This document shows, one piece after another, positions 1-12,077 of a stretch of 64,000 nucleotides of DNA (position 1 is the first letter of the stretch; every line of letters starts with the position of its first letter). The position numbers were made by a program, and so were the translations under genes. The stretch comes from Epiperipatus broadwayi. Its lineage: Eukaryota > Onychophora > Udeonychophora > Euonychophora > Peripatidae. The notes beneath the pieces were generated by a model that was not told where the DNA came from, ran no database searches, and saw nothing but the letters and a program-made list of their open reading frames with translations. Location: assembly GCA_028023455.1 (NCBI GenBank), contig JAQFVV010012546.1, positions 883,501 to 947,500 on the forward strand, read 5' to 3'.

Positions 1-1060
1 TAAATAAGTAAATAATCTATTTTATCACAAAGCTTGTAAAGGAATTGGCAATCCTCATTGTTTATAAGTTACAAGCTTAAGAGATAGGGTCATGTGATCT
101 ATGAGTCTTATTTTGAGTAAATAATCTACTTTGTAATTTAATATCTTTAGTTTTCCAAATACTTTTCATTGCTTATGAACAGTTTTTTGCTTTCAGATTT
201 TTATTTTATTTTAGTATTCATGATTTCTAATGATATTATTTCTAAAATAATTTAAAACTTTCTACATGTCTGTGCTTTGTTCCACTTTAGTAAGAAAATG
301 AAATTTTATAGATAGATTACCATAATTTTTGTTTTAAAAAAGTAAAAAGTAATAAGCAATTTTAATAGATTAATGATTTTTTTTTAAAAAAAAGCTGGTA
401 CATAAAACTAAAATTAAATAAAATGTTCTTTCTTTTAAATATAAAACTGTTATTGTGGTTTAATAGTAATTATTAATTAAATCTTATATTTTTATCTAGT
501 CATTGTTAATATAGATTTATGATTTTATGATTATAATGATGGTGTATATATGCATTCAGTGATATTCCAGAAAAAATATTGATATTAATGTTAAAGAATA
601 CTTGATAAGCAGTGAAATTTTTTTGACAAATAAGCTCAGTAGCAAAATAATTGTCTCTAGAGCACAAGGTTGCTAGATCTTTTTTTACTAAAAAAAATTA
701 AAAAAAACATATCAATTTCATCAAAGTATATACTTTTTCTCTATATTTGAATCGAATTTAGTAAAGCTATTCTGAGTTGTGCTGATGTTAATGTGGGTTT
801 TTTTTTTCAAAAATCATTCTCATTTTTAAAGATATTTTAGCCCTAACATAAACAATGTTTGAAAAAAATGCCTAAAAACCTTAGAAATAATGAGAATACT
901 CTAAAAATATATACATGTATTGTATAATAGTGTCATAATTTTAGTATTAAAGTGGTTTATGATATTAAGGTAAATTTAGAATTTAAAATAAAACAACACA
1001 TATAATTGAAAGAATAATAAAAGATATTTTGTTTTTATAAATTTCTAGTTTGCATATTCA
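1..1060. other. AT-rich spacer, no feature recognised
   Basis: Homopolymer-rich A/T sequence with frequent stops in all frames. No coding similarity, palindrome or tandem array was recognised. Confidence 0.6.
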
Positions 1061-1062
1061 AG

Positions 1063-1150
1063 CTTTGGTAGCCGAGTGGTCAGTATAGCCATCTTACAAG
1101 TGGTTGTCCCAGGTTCACTCCCTGACCAATGTTTTGACACAGAAAAAAAA
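1063..1150 (+). mobile_element. tRNA-derived SINE, diverged copy
   Basis: A box A-like motif (TGGTAGCCGAGTGGTC) is followed about 35 bp later by a box B-like GGTTCACTCCC, then a Leu/Ser-like tRNA remnant and an A-rich tail. The arrangement and 3' part (a 'tgacac' motif before the A tail) match the better SINE copies at 7.8, 18.0 and 22.3 kb. The body is more diverged, and I see no clear target-site duplication. It is a retroposed pol III element, not a functional tRNA gene. Confidence 0.7.
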
Positions 1151-1544
1151 TGTTTTTTAAACATTTTTATGACAATTCATTAAAAATCTTCCATTATTAT
1201 AGTCTTAAAAACTCATAACAAATATTAACTTATTTTTTTCATAGAAAGATTCTCATAATGTAAAAGTGAAGCATCTTCAAATTCTTATAATCTAAATTAC
1301 TGTAAAAACTTGAATCAATAAATATTAGGTTTGCATTTTTTGTTGTAAATTTTTTCCTAGATAACAAAAGGCACAAAACGTATATCCCATATTAAATTCA
1401 TAATTGCAGCATATTTGGGGGATAAAAAGTATATTGTGAGGTTCCATTATGCCAGTCTTCAATAATCAAGTCTTGATAAATGAATGAAAACATAATTGTT
1501 TATTAAATTTATGCAAAAACTAAGACATAGAGTAGTTATACTTT

Positions 1545-1900
1545 TATGTTGGAATATTTCCATCACCTAATATATTTTGGCAAAAACATTCAACTTTATT
1601 TAAATTTTTGAATTACATTCAATGATTAGTAATAGTAAACACAGGTTAGTATAAGCACAGTGTTTCAAATGGTATTGTTTTCCTCTTCTTCACATATTAT
1701 TGGCATACCCAGTAACAGTGTCATTGGTCAAGCCAACAATACCTGAAGAAGAAGAGAAGAGAATAATACCACCTGAAACATTGCACATATACTAATCCAT
1801 GTTTGTTATCACTACAGCTGAATTTAATAGAAATTTTTAAATAAAGTTTTTTTTTTTTCTAATGACAAGTTAGATGATGGAAATGTTCCAACATATAGAT
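1545..1900. repeat. Foldback element, family F5 (copy A)
   Basis: The left arm starts with ATGTTGGAATATTTCCATC and the right arm ends with the complement (GATGGAAATGTTCCAACAT). Complementarity continues inward through the 'tttaaataaagtt' and 'actaatcc/ggttagta' segments to a centre near 1715. On the plus strand of the right arm, CTGAAGA (from about 1743) is followed by GAAAC (about 1779). That spacing would fit a hammerhead with a long stem II, but stem I and stem II pairing are poor. A related copy lies at 12705-13072. Confidence 0.7.
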
Positions 1901-2885
1901 ACAATTAAAATGACATCATCACCAACCTACAGACAAATATTAAAGTGTAGAGTAATTTTAAAAGTATACTATTAGAAATAGATAGAAAATTCTTAAAAGT
2001 TCTCCATTATAAATTACTACATTTATTTGAGTTTAAAAAGAACTCGAGCTTTGAGTGATTTCATAGTGGCAAAAAAAAATATTACTTTTAGTTTAAATGT
2101 AAAACAAAATAATGTCCCTTAAACATAGGATAATAAAATAATCAAATGCATTACAACTTTTTTTAATTCTTTTTATCATTATTTTTTATTGCTTTAAAAA
2201 ATTTTTTTTCATCACATTTAATGTGAATTTTTTAGCCACCTTTAATGCAATGTTTTCATTTTTTAAAATCTGGGATATATTTCTATATTAAAACTATGTA
2301 AAAATATGTGTATCGGTAGATTTTAAAAGAAAAATTTATTATACATTTATAAAAATAATAATAAACAGATCTATTATGGCACTGTGATTTCAAATACATT
2401 TTGGTTGTATAATTTCTATGCGGAAATATGTAAATAACTTAGATTAATTTTATTTATTTTTACACTTAACTGTACTATTAATCAATGTTTATGTAATTTA
2501 TGGTTTTTCTATATTTTAAAATTTCCATTATTTCTTTCTAACTTAATATACCATTTCCCCCTATATTTCTTTTTAGCTGTGTGCATTACGTTACTTCTAA
2601 AATTATTATTCTAGTTAAATAATAATTTGTATGTAGGGAGAAATCGGCAAATAAAACTTTGCATTTATCTCTACTTTCTGATCAGTTATATAATATTGAA
2701 TAAAATATTTTGAATTTATTTTTTAGGTAATATTTTATTTATTTTGAAACTTATTATAAAGTAGTAATTATTTAGTTAATTTTCTAAATAAATACAAAAT
2801 TTCACTTAAATAAATTATCAATGATTTTAAAAGCAAAGTATCCATATTTTTGCACTTACTATTTACATTAAAATTTAATAAATAA
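1901..2885. other. AT-rich spacer, no feature recognised
   Basis: No element boundaries or coding similarity seen. Short A and T runs only. Confidence 0.5.
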
Positions 2886-2906
2886 AAATTATAAAATTAA
2901 AAAAAA

Positions 2907-3257
2907 ATGGGTAAGTTTGTAAGATTGTATGATGAAACAATATACCATATTTTCTATATTTGTCCTGCTTTTAAGTCGATTAATGACTTTATTGTTGTGA
3001 ATGTCTCTCTGGATCTTAGGGATGCTTTTTCTGTTTGTAATACTCTCAGGAAGGGAGCTTTTGCAGCAACAAGATTATCTATCTTTGTAACATTTTCTTT
3101 ATGGTTGACGCAATGCAAGCTCATCTTTGGTCATTCTCAGGATTCAGCTCTAACTGTCTTTATCAAGCTCCTTGACCAAGTCAAGCAGCGAGACTCCCTG
3201 CTTTCGCCTGTGAGTCTACATGATGATACTTGGGTGAAAGTTTCATTTTCCTCTTAG
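2907..3257 (+). pseudogene. C-terminal fragment of a non-LTR (Tx1/R2-like) LINE protein
   Basis: The 116-residue frame looks like the end of a LINE ORF2. Near its start it carries the hallmark of the C-terminal Cys/His region, DET-x2-HIFY-x-CPAF, followed by a block with A-x2-RLS-IFVTFSLW. The same arrangement (ETLQLIIFNC, then RASTFVLYALW) appears in the minus-strand LINE at 59.3-59.7 kb, so the two share an architecture. Reverse transcriptase and endonuclease domains are absent, so this is a 5'-truncated insertion. The annotated start is only the first in-frame ATG, not a real initiation site. A short 3' UTR runs to about 3400 and contains AATAAA. The clade assignment is by eye. Confidence 0.65.
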
Positions 3258-3404
3258 TCTTATTAAGATATCTTTTTTTCTGCATTGACCTATTCACGTT
3301 TTATTCTGAATGCTATGTAATTTTTTTTATAAAGTTTAACTGTATATTACTATGTTACTATGTTTAATAAATTTATGTTAAAACAACAAAAGCAAAAAAA
3401 TGTA

Positions 3405-4435
3405 CAATATATATTTTAAATATACATCATTTTCAAGGTAATATTTTTTTTGCTGTCATAATTCTTGTTTAATAGAATTGATTTTTTATTGCATTGTTCT
3501 AATTGGTTAAAACAACTATTATTAAACTATTAATAAAAATACAATTCCAAATGTTTTATTAGTACATAATAAACATTTATAAATTGAATAGATTTAGACT
3601 ATTTTGACTTTTTAAAAACACAATATAAAAATGACTAATAAATAAACAAATGTTAGGCTAACCAATATGTAGAAATTTCATTTCATCTATTTGAATTACC
3701 AGACTAAATAATTGTATATTTCTTTTATTATATTTATCAATTGGTCCAACTTAATTTCAAGCTTTATTTCCCCTCTGTGCACACTGTAATAGCTTTTGAC
3801 TTTCTAAAAATTGTCAGATCTAATACAATAATAAAAACATTTTATTTATGTTAAAATACTATATTTTTTTAATTATTTGATAGTTAAAATGAGAGTCCAA
3901 TAATATATTAGTGGCTACGAAATTTTCAATTAACAGATTTAAAAAGTCAAATGACATTTATTGCCATCCCAGGATTTTACACTTTTGGAGTAATTTCCTT
4001 ATTTCTCTTTAGACTAATATTTTAAACTATCATTCTCAGTATAATTGATTTACACATTATCTCATTCATTTAATTGATATATTGTTTGTTAGTCTTTTCA
4101 ATCACGTTAATTTGTAAAACACAAATAGATGTCTAATTACTAGATGAGCATACATACACATTTAAAGATTCACAAATGAATAGATAGATATTATTTTGTC
4201 TATATATATATATAGGTTGAATTAAAAAATAAATGGATGGATGGTTGCATAATAGGAAAATAAAAATAATTAAAATTAATTCTTCAGGTCACTGGTAATA
4301 TTTAACTGAAATTTTTTTAAAGAATATTTTTTAAAACATTTTTTTAATCAAATAATTATAAAATGAAGGAGGGTGGGATAATTTTTATACTAAGTAAATA
4401 AATAAAAAATATTTGAGCAGTTTGCTTTCAATATG
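3405..4435. other. AT-rich spacer, no feature recognised
   Basis: A/T-rich sequence with a short (TA)n run at 4201-4214 and no recognised gene or repeat family. Confidence 0.5.
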
Positions 4436-4830
4436 TAAGTTTAGACAATTCCTCTTCTGTTAATATATAATATAAGGGGTTATATTGATGTAATGTCAAC
4501 ATGGGAATGACTATAATATCATCTAACATGGGCCCTGAGTGTTTCATCATCAGCTTTTTAATGAAGTGAATGGTTGAATAGTTGGAAGGATGAGAATATA
4601 GAAGCCTGTCTAGTAAAGTTTGATAAAATTGCTGTTTTAATATAAACTGTGCACTGATTGTATATATGTGTGGAAGATTATGATATGGCCCTACTGAAGA
4701 GTGTTGATTTTGCATGAAATACATACATTGGGGGTTTATGTATTTTTTCACATGTGCATATGTATATGTATTTGTTGATTGAGATAGAGTGGAAGACAAA
4801 TAGACTAAAAATCCTGAGTTCAAATCCCTT
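4436..4830 (+). repeat. Half-copy of foldback family F1 with degenerate hammerhead core
   Basis: This matches the right arm of the F1 foldbacks at 14.8-15.5 kb and 28.4-29.2 kb. Shared segments include GTCAACATGGG, the 'taatataaactg.gcactgattgtatat' block and the ribozyme block. At 4694 there is CTGAAGA, then a weak stem II, GAAA at 4716 and TTGG at 4728. The base before the cleavage nucleotide is C where the triplet needs U, so self-cleavage is unlikely. No opposing arm is present, so the copy is a single unit or truncated. An open frame on the minus strand here is fortuitous. Confidence 0.7.
4690..4731 (+). ncRNA. Hammerhead-ribozyme-like core, degenerate (F1 copy A)
   Basis: CTGAAGA (position 7 of the core is variable in hammerheads), then a 15-nt stem II region with only terminal pairs, then GAAA, ATACATACA and TTGG. 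Stem I against the upstream CCTA has one mismatch. Probably inactive. Confidence 0.4.
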
Positions 4831-5528
4831 AATTTACATATAAATATAAGTAATATGATGCTGATTAGATTATATATGTGCCAAACTATTAAAGAAAAAT
4901 ATATAAATTATAGTTTTTGTAATAAGTTATTGTTAACAAATTTAAAAATAATTGGTAATCTTAAAATGCTTCTTTTTTAGATGTTACAGAATGAAATACT
5001 TTTTTAACACATGCTTTTTTGATTAATAGTATACATTAATGCTTGAATTGTATTAAATAGCTTTTTTCGGTATCTCTTAAGAAGATATGTCGCAACTGTG
5101 ACTATTAATGATGTCTCATACTATCAAAATATTTCTATTCAATAAAAAAAAGTATCTTTGTCTTTTAATAAATATTTGATAAACAAAAATATGCTCTACA
5201 TAAGAAGGCTGTAAGAAACAAATTGTATCGATTTATCAAAAACATAATATACCACTTTGTTCCATATCATAAGTTTGTTATTCCAAAAATCAATTTTTTA
5301 AAAATATATATATATAATGTTTTTATATTTTTACATTTGACTTTTTGGAAGATTTTGTAAAATTTGTAACACTGTTTTGACTCTTTTAACTTATATTATC
5401 TGTACTTATATTTCCCTTACTCTACACCTTTAAGCTGGCTAGTTTTCAATATTTTATTCTAAATATTATTTACATAATTTTTTATTAATTGTAAATATTT
5501 AATTCTATTTTTATTAATTAATGTAATT

Positions 5529-5743
5529 CTTATAAACTCATTGTAATCAGATATTACAAAAAGGTAACAGTTGAAATTCAAGATTTTTATAATGTACTAA
5601 ATATGCTTTCAGCAGACAACTGCCAAAATAACAGTATTATGATTCTGGTAGTGGTCTGCTAAAAGTATGCTGGGTAAAATATAATAGTCTTGAAATTTTA
5701 ACATTTACCTTTTCATTATACTCAATTACAATGAGTTTATAAG
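5529..5743. repeat. Foldback element, family F9
   Basis: Inverted arms begin and end with CTTATAAACTCATTGTAAT and its complement. They continue through 'aaaaggtaa' and 'cagcata/tatgctttc' to a centre near 5635, where 'cagcagac' opposes 'gtctgcta'. About 215 bp, no coding content. Confidence 0.75.
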
Positions 5744-6130
5744 TTTTTGTTGTAACAATTTGAATGGTCTAAAATGTTTTAAATGATTGGTAAAATAAGT
5801 TTGTAATTTTTTTATTACTGTTTTTAATGCTAATATGTATAAATGATAGAATTAATACATTTATAAGTGGGAATAACTCAAAGAATTTAATAACTGTTGT
5901 ATTGAAAATGGATTATAAAGAAAGATGACTGAGGAAAATACTTCAGATTAGCAATAAAAATTTAATAAAGTGGTGGAACAAAATTTAAAAATGCAAAAAC
6001 TAATACAACTAAATGTATATATAAAACATGACAGTAAATTGAAATGTAAAACTATTACTACTAAGTAAGTGTAATTTATATTATAATCTTTAATAGTTTC
6101 TCTTCCTCTTTCCTTCTTTATTTTGCTTTT

Positions 6131-6360
6131 CAAATATATAACATATGATAACCACATTCCACTCTTTTTACACTTTAAAGCAAAATATATTTATTAATTT
6201 TACAGTTTCAACTGTTCCTAGCAGTCTTCATAAGATCTTATAATCTAATAAAAAACTTTCCTCCACCATTTTCTATCCCATCATACACTCTAAAATTAAT
6301 AAATATATCTTGCTTTAAAGGGTAAAAAGAGTGGAATGTGTTTATTATATATTATAAGTG
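6131..6360. repeat. Foldback element, family F10
   Basis: The arms share CACATTCCACTCTTTTTAC, then 'ctttaaagca', then 'atatatttattaatttta' in inverted orientation around a centre near 6240. About 230 bp and MITE-like. No transposase is nearby to name the family. Confidence 0.75.
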
Positions 6361-6985
6361 TAATTTTAAAAATATATAGAAGAATAAAAGCAAGAAAAAT
6401 AAAATCTTAATTTGAAAAAAAAAGAAAAAGTAAAAGAAAAAAACAGTAAATTATTAGTAAAGAATAAAAGAGCATTAAACAGAAAACATTAATTTATCAT
6501 TTTTGTATTTAATATAATACTCTTTGTCAACATAAATGAAGTAGACAAATAATAGATAAAAGTGAAATAGTTTGAGCAAATTAGAAAGAAAGTATAATAG
6601 ATGAGTTGAAATTCGCCTAAAGTATAATAATATGTCAGGTAAATTAGCAAATTTTTTAGGAAAAATACTTTTAAAAATATTAATTATTGGATGTAATTTA
6701 AATTATGATTCAGAAAAATAATCTATTTTTATTCAACAGTTATGTCTTCATTAGGGAAAATTTTCAATATCATAAAATAAATAGGATTCACAATAGTTGT
6801 TAAGAATTCTATATAAATATGTTGTAATAAATTACTTGTCAATTATTACTTGAAGAATATTATAGATTTAAAAAAAAACATGATTGAATACAATTACTTA
6901 ATAATATATAGAAATATAAAAGAGATCAATATTTAATTTATACATCTTAGAAAAAAATTGATAAAAAAAGTGTTAGTCAGTGATG
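6361..6985. other. AT-rich spacer, no feature recognised
   Basis: Purine-rich A/T stretches, with nothing recognised. Confidence 0.5.
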
Positions 6986-6992
6986 TAGTTTT

Positions 6993-7060
6993 TAAAACAG
7001 GCAAAACTCACTATATGTATTGCCACACACAGCAAGCTAGAGTAAAAAATGGTGATCATG
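6993..7060. repeat. Fragment of foldback family F2 terminus
   Basis: AAAACAGGCAAAACTCACTA followed by 'cacacacagcaagctagagtaa' matches the ends of the F2 elements at 39.15 kb and 62.94 kb. It continues into 'atggtgatcatgtgg', the complement of the segment lying just outside those elements, which suggests a rearranged or deleted copy. Confidence 0.55.
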
Positions 7061-7794
7061 TGGTGGTAATAAGCTTAATGTAGTTTTTCTTTAGTTTTAC
7101 TTATTTTTTACAAATGTAAGATTATTATAAATCTCAACATTCATTGGAGTAGGATGCTTTTTCTGACAGTGATGGAAAATGCCTGTATTATATCCATATT
7201 CTTTGTTTTTGCAGTCAACCCATTAACAATTATCATAGATTTATTCTAGTTAATAATATCATAATACCTGAAAAAAATGATATATAATACCAATTTAATA
7301 AGCAATATTGGATTGTTAACTGAAAATATTTATGATCTATCTACTTAAAGAAAAAATTTAAGTCAATCCATGATTTAAAAAAAAAACTTCAAGGTTTAGC
7401 TGGCTCAGATTTAAACCTTATATTGTCAACATGGCCAGTAAACATAATAGCAAGTCTACCACAAGTTTTTTATTATGTATATGATTTTTTTTTGCCTAGA
7501 AACAAAATGAAATTAATACTATAGCAGAGATATTTATTTAATCACATTTGTTTGTGGGTGGTAACATTTTCAAATAGTGTTGAGATATCTAAAATAAATT
7601 TAAGTAGAAAGGATGGGATTTGTAATTAGTACAACAAAAAATAATCTAAATAAAACTAAAAAAATGGGTAGAAAAAATAAAAGTTTAATAGTAATAAGTA
7701 GAAAAAACAAAAACCCAAAATCATATTTATGCTTGTAAAATTTTTGGAAGTGAACTGATTACAGAAGTAATGATTAGAATGAGAAATATAGTTA

Positions 7795-7899
7795 TCTCAT
7801 ATGTCATAGCACTGGCTGGGACGCGAACCCACAACCGTCTGCAACCAACTACTTGCTTGCAAGGCAGCCACGATGACCTCTCGGCTAACAGCGCTTGTC
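7795..7899 (-). mobile_element. tRNA-derived SINE with perfect target-site duplication
   Basis: Read on the minus strand, the body starts near box A (TTAGCCGAGAGGTCA), has box B (GGGTTCGCGTCCCAG) about 45 bp later, and ends with GCTATGACATATGAGA. It is bounded by a perfect 16-bp direct repeat, ATGAGAAATATAGTTA, at 7779-7794 and 7900-7915. That is diagnostic of LINE-mediated retroposition. This is a short, 5'-complete copy of the family also seen at 1.06, 15.9, 18.0, 22.3, 23.9 and 26.9 kb. The mobilising LINE is not identified. Confidence 0.9.
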
Positions 7900-8460
7900 A
7901 TGAGAAATATAGTTAAGTGTTTAGTAAATGGTTCTATTTAAATTTGACTTAAAAAGTTGATTGTAAAGTAGTTTATTTTTAGCATTACTTTATATGTAGC
8001 AGATTTAAAACTATTAGTAAATGGAAAATATAAAGGTTGGAAACTCTAATGATGTTGATGTGAAAAAAAATGAAAGTGACAAAACAAATAGAGGGTTAGA
8101 AATATAATAAGTATGATTATGATAAAAGAATGATTTATTTAAAAAAATTGGATTGAATATTTGCTTGAAGATTGGAGAATGATAATGAACAAATTTAATA
8201 TGAGTTGTGTTTTGTGAGAGACTAAATGATAAGAATTAATGACTTGTTGAATATCTCAAAGAAAAGAATCATGAACTTTAGAAAAGCAGAGCAATTTATA
8301 AGAATCTTCTATTAGCTGTTTAGTTAATCATAGTAATTAGCAAATTAATATTCCAACTTCTTTTTTAACTTTGTCTAAGTCAAACTAAATATTTCACAGT
8401 TTTTTTACTTCTAAAGTTAATTGATTCATGGAAATATTTTTTCCAATTATTTGGATTTAT

Positions 8461-11037
8461 CAAGGATGGGCAACTTTTTTCAACAGTGGGCTGAATAAAA
8501 TTTTTGTATCATAACCACAGTCCGGAATAGATTGAACGATTTAACAACAACAAAAAAAATCAGAACCTAAAAAGTGTTATATTACTTGAATTACCAAATT
8601 ATCAATATATTTTTTTAAAATAGTAAATACAATATTTAGTGACTTAAATAGGAATCTATAAAAGATAGGTACGGATAAGAACTACAATTTGGAACATTTT
8701 TATTGTTATGATAACAAAATAAATGCAGAAAACAAAAACTTTAATGTGAGGGATTAAATTTGGAATGGTTGTGATTTATGATTTCATCAAAATTGAGATT
8801 CATTTCACTAGTGGCTATTCATAAAACTGCTCAATTTTTATCCATTATTCATGATCTAATTTTGCTTTTTGCATTTTTCAATAAAGAAAATGTAGTTCCG
8901 CATAGATATGTCAATCCAAAGAATCTCAAATATTTCTGTGCATTATCCAGAATATTTTTAAACATTTCTGGATTTAACAGGTATAAAACTCCGTTATTGT
9001 TTTTTTAGAAAATTGAGTTTTTAATATTAAATTTGATTATAAATTTATCAGTTCCAACTGGATACAAGATGGTGCATCATTGACATTAAAATTAAATGGT
9101 CGGCTTACTAAAGATAGATCTTTAGAAATTTTCTGAAAATTATCAAATTATCTTGTAAATTCATTAAATAAGTCATTTATTATAGTCTCATATTTCTTAA
9201 AATCACTACATTTCAAGTTTTTTTCTCTCTTTTTTGTAAGATTGGAAAGTGAGTTTACTGTTTATGTTGAAATTGTTGCGAAAATAACTTGAGTTTTCTC
9301 GTAAATGATGTGACACTTGTATACATATTAAAAATAAATAATTTGTCCTTTCCCTTGTAATAATAAATTTAATGCATTTTGATGTGAAAATATATCAACC
9401 AAAAAAAAAAAGTCATTCGGCCATTGTTCATTTTTTAATTCACAGAATTTATTCAGTTTGCCCTTATCATTTATGAAGCTAACAATTTCATCGAACAAAT
9501 TATGAAATCGTTATAACACTTTTGCAAGACTAAGCTATCTTATATTCATATGGTAAGGAATATCAGTAAAATCACATTCAATTTCTTTCAAAAATGTTAT
9601 GAATTGCCAGTGATTTAAAGCTCTTCCATGAATAAAATTAACTATTTTCATTACAACCAATATAACATGCTTCAGTTTTAGAACTCTTTTGCAAAGGGTT
9701 GCTTGATGAATTATACAATGTAAGAAAATTATTTATTTTCCTAGAATATGCTTTATTTCACTGCTTATTCTTTTTAATAATCCAATGTTTTTTTCCTGTC
9801 AAACTAGGATACCTATTATTTGTGATGTTGGCAATTTTATCCCACTCTATATTATGTTCTTGAAAAGTTTCTTGAAGAGTTATAAAAAAATCTTCATGAA
9901 TCAATGTCTTTCGTAGGATATGCAGAAAGTATTTCCTCTGTAATTTCAAGTCTATGATTTATACCTCTAATAAAAATTAAAAGTTCACTTATATCAGTAA
10001 TGTCACATGACTCATTTAAAGCCAGTGCATGATAAGTACAATCTTCCAATTTTAATTTTAATTGATCACATAAATTACTTAAAATATTATCAATTCATCT
10101 CACAAGAGTTCTTCATGACAGGGGACATAATAATTCAGCAATAACTATCAAACATTCTTTCGTAAATTCCCCATCAGAAAATGATTTCCATTGTTTTGCA
10201 ACCTTATGTGCAATAACACAACTAGCTTTTGTCACAACTTTATCTAGATTTGACAAAATTTTCAGAGTATTTTGTTGTTTATGCAAACCACATTTAAATT
10301 TTTCTGCCACAATTTTCATTTGTTCTGGGTGAAAATAGTTTATATTTTACAAAATGTTTTGTTGAAAAATGCCTTTTTAAATTATATTCTTTAAAAATGA
10401 AAATTGTTTTGTTACAAACCAAACAAACAGCTTTATCGTCTATATTTGCAAATAAATATCTGGATGTCCAATCATCATTGAAAATGCTGCATTCAGCATT
10501 AATTTTTCCTTTTTTTAATTGTTTCATTTTATAGCCTATATATTATATGAAATTTAAAATTGTAATAATTAGAAAATGCATAAAATTACTTGCAAAATAT
10601 CATGCACCAATATTTTTTTGCTAAGAATTAAAACCCAAAGGAACTTTGCTCAATTGATGCTATAATTAGAAAGTAATACTTTGATGCTGAGCAGAATATA
10701 CAGTATTCTTTAAAAACAGCAATTAATGTTATTTGTGACGTGATTCCTCCCATATTTTTATATTTTGTAATATAAAACTGCTATTTTAGAAGTTATGATT
10801 AAATTTATGCAAATTATAATAAAAATTTTAATTTTTATCATTAGTATTTTATATATTTCATGACCTTAAGATAAAGTTAATGTTATATGATCATGTGAAT
10901 GATAAGCTTAGGGATTGAAGTTTACACTGAGTGTAATCAGGTATGGATTTTCTATATATAGGCATTCATAGGGCGGGCCAGATTCAACATTTTCATGGGC
11001 TGAATATGGCCCACAGACCAGCTGTTACCCATCCCTG
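8461..11037 (-). mobile_element. hAT DNA transposon (GTF2IRD2/Charlie8-like), fossil
   Basis: The left end reads CAAGGATGGGCAAC and the complement of the right end reads CAGGGATGGGTAAC. Both are hAT-type termini and are followed by related sub-terminal 'gtgggctgaat / gggccatattcagcccatg' sequence. Between them lies a degraded transposase on the minus strand. The 8-bp flanks (ggatttat, aactatat) agree at only half their positions, so the target duplication has decayed or the exact boundary is off by a base or two. About 2.58 kb. Confidence 0.85.
8741..10527 (-). pseudogene. hAT transposase pseudogene, GTF2IRD2/ZBED-like
   Basis: The N-terminal part (10527 downward) resembles the GTF2IRD2/Charlie8 group: a DDWTSRYLF segment, then a BED-type zinc finger with C-x2-C and H-x4-H ligands (CLVCNKT ... 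RHFSTKH). A frame change near 10300 leads to a block ending SDGEFTKECL-x6-LLCPLS, also typical of the group. The C-terminal hAT dimerisation region is readable near 8960-8740: YLRFFGLTYLCGTTFSLLKN and, after stops, IATSEMNLNFDEIINH. Several stops and at least one frameshift inactivate it. An intact enzyme of this kind would cut and paste the surrounding element in the nucleus. The stop was placed at 8741-8743 from the conserved C-terminus. Confidence 0.85.
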
Positions 11038-11104
11038 AACTATATAATTAATTTATACATTTATTTCTCATGATTTTAATAGTAAATAAAACAATTCACA
11101 AATA

Positions 11105-11525
11105 TTTAAACCAACATATATATAATGTGTGTACAATATTAGTTTTTTTATATATATATTGCCATAATTTTGATTTTTTTTATAGTTTTTTTTTTTATGG
11201 AGAATTAATATATTTTAAAAATAAGTTTTTAGACTTAACATGAGAGAAATTAATAAGAATCAAAATGATTTTATAATTTCTTATATATACATTTATATTC
11301 AGATAGATGGGGAAAGAGAGAGAGAGCAAAAGAAGAAAATTATACTCTTTCAGCATGTTGATAATAATCCCAAATGCTTTTTGTTCGAAATAAAAATAAG
11401 ATTTTTTTTATATATACTAAGGAGGAAGATTGGATAATTAAAAAGGAGAAAAAGAGAAAAGAGACCAGTAATATCTTTTGAGATCATTTTAAATTTAAAT
11501 GACTTCGCAAATGATATGAATTTAT
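11105..11525. other. AT-rich spacer with short (TA)n and (GA)n tracts
   Basis: Contains (TA)n near 11115 and 11150, and a GAGAGAGAGAG tract near 11315. No gene recognised. Confidence 0.5.
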
Positions 11526-12077
11526 CATTTATAACAAAAGTGGTTGAAATATTTGAAGGATGAGTAAGTAAATTCAGTTTTCATTCCATCAGATTTTGTT
11601 TTAATTATAACATTATACAGGAATTTTATTGGGAAATGTAATAAAATGCTACATTTTAAATATTCAAATATTAAAATGTGGTTATTAAAAATTCTATATT
11701 TAAAAAAGAAATCTATTAAATACGACTTTTTTAATCTATTTTCTTTTACATTTATATTAATTTTAAAATATATCCATATTTTAACAAAGAGATGATTAAT
11801 TTTATCAAATCCATGATTCATATTTGAACTTACTGACCTTATTCAATTTTTGAATATCAAGAAATTGTATGCTAATGCATTTTTATTTATATCATAATGA
11901 TTATCTGAAAGATACTTGTAAAGAAATTTAATATTGTTAGTTACGAATTGGGGTAAAATGGTTAAAGACAAAATACAATGACGAATGACAAACATGGGTT
12001 GAAAGCTGTCAAAATCTAAAGTCTGTTTTTATAGAAAAAAGTAAAAGATAGCATTATAAGATGTGAAATAAATTGAT

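Noticed and set aside
1735-1790. Hammerhead in foldback F5
   Set aside because: CTGAAGA and GAAAC occur, but the 25-nt interval does not form a convincing stem II and stem I does not pair. Left as a possibility only.
4536-4556. CTGATGATGAAAC-type string on minus
   Set aside because: CUGAUGA is followed by GAAA with no room for stem II, so it cannot be a hammerhead.
4428-4823. 131-residue minus-strand frame
   Set aside because: It lies wholly inside a foldback F1 arm whose other copies do not preserve the frame.
6131-6360. Tc1/mariner assignment for foldback F10
   Set aside because: The inverted ends do not show a mariner terminus and no TA duplication can be fixed by eye.
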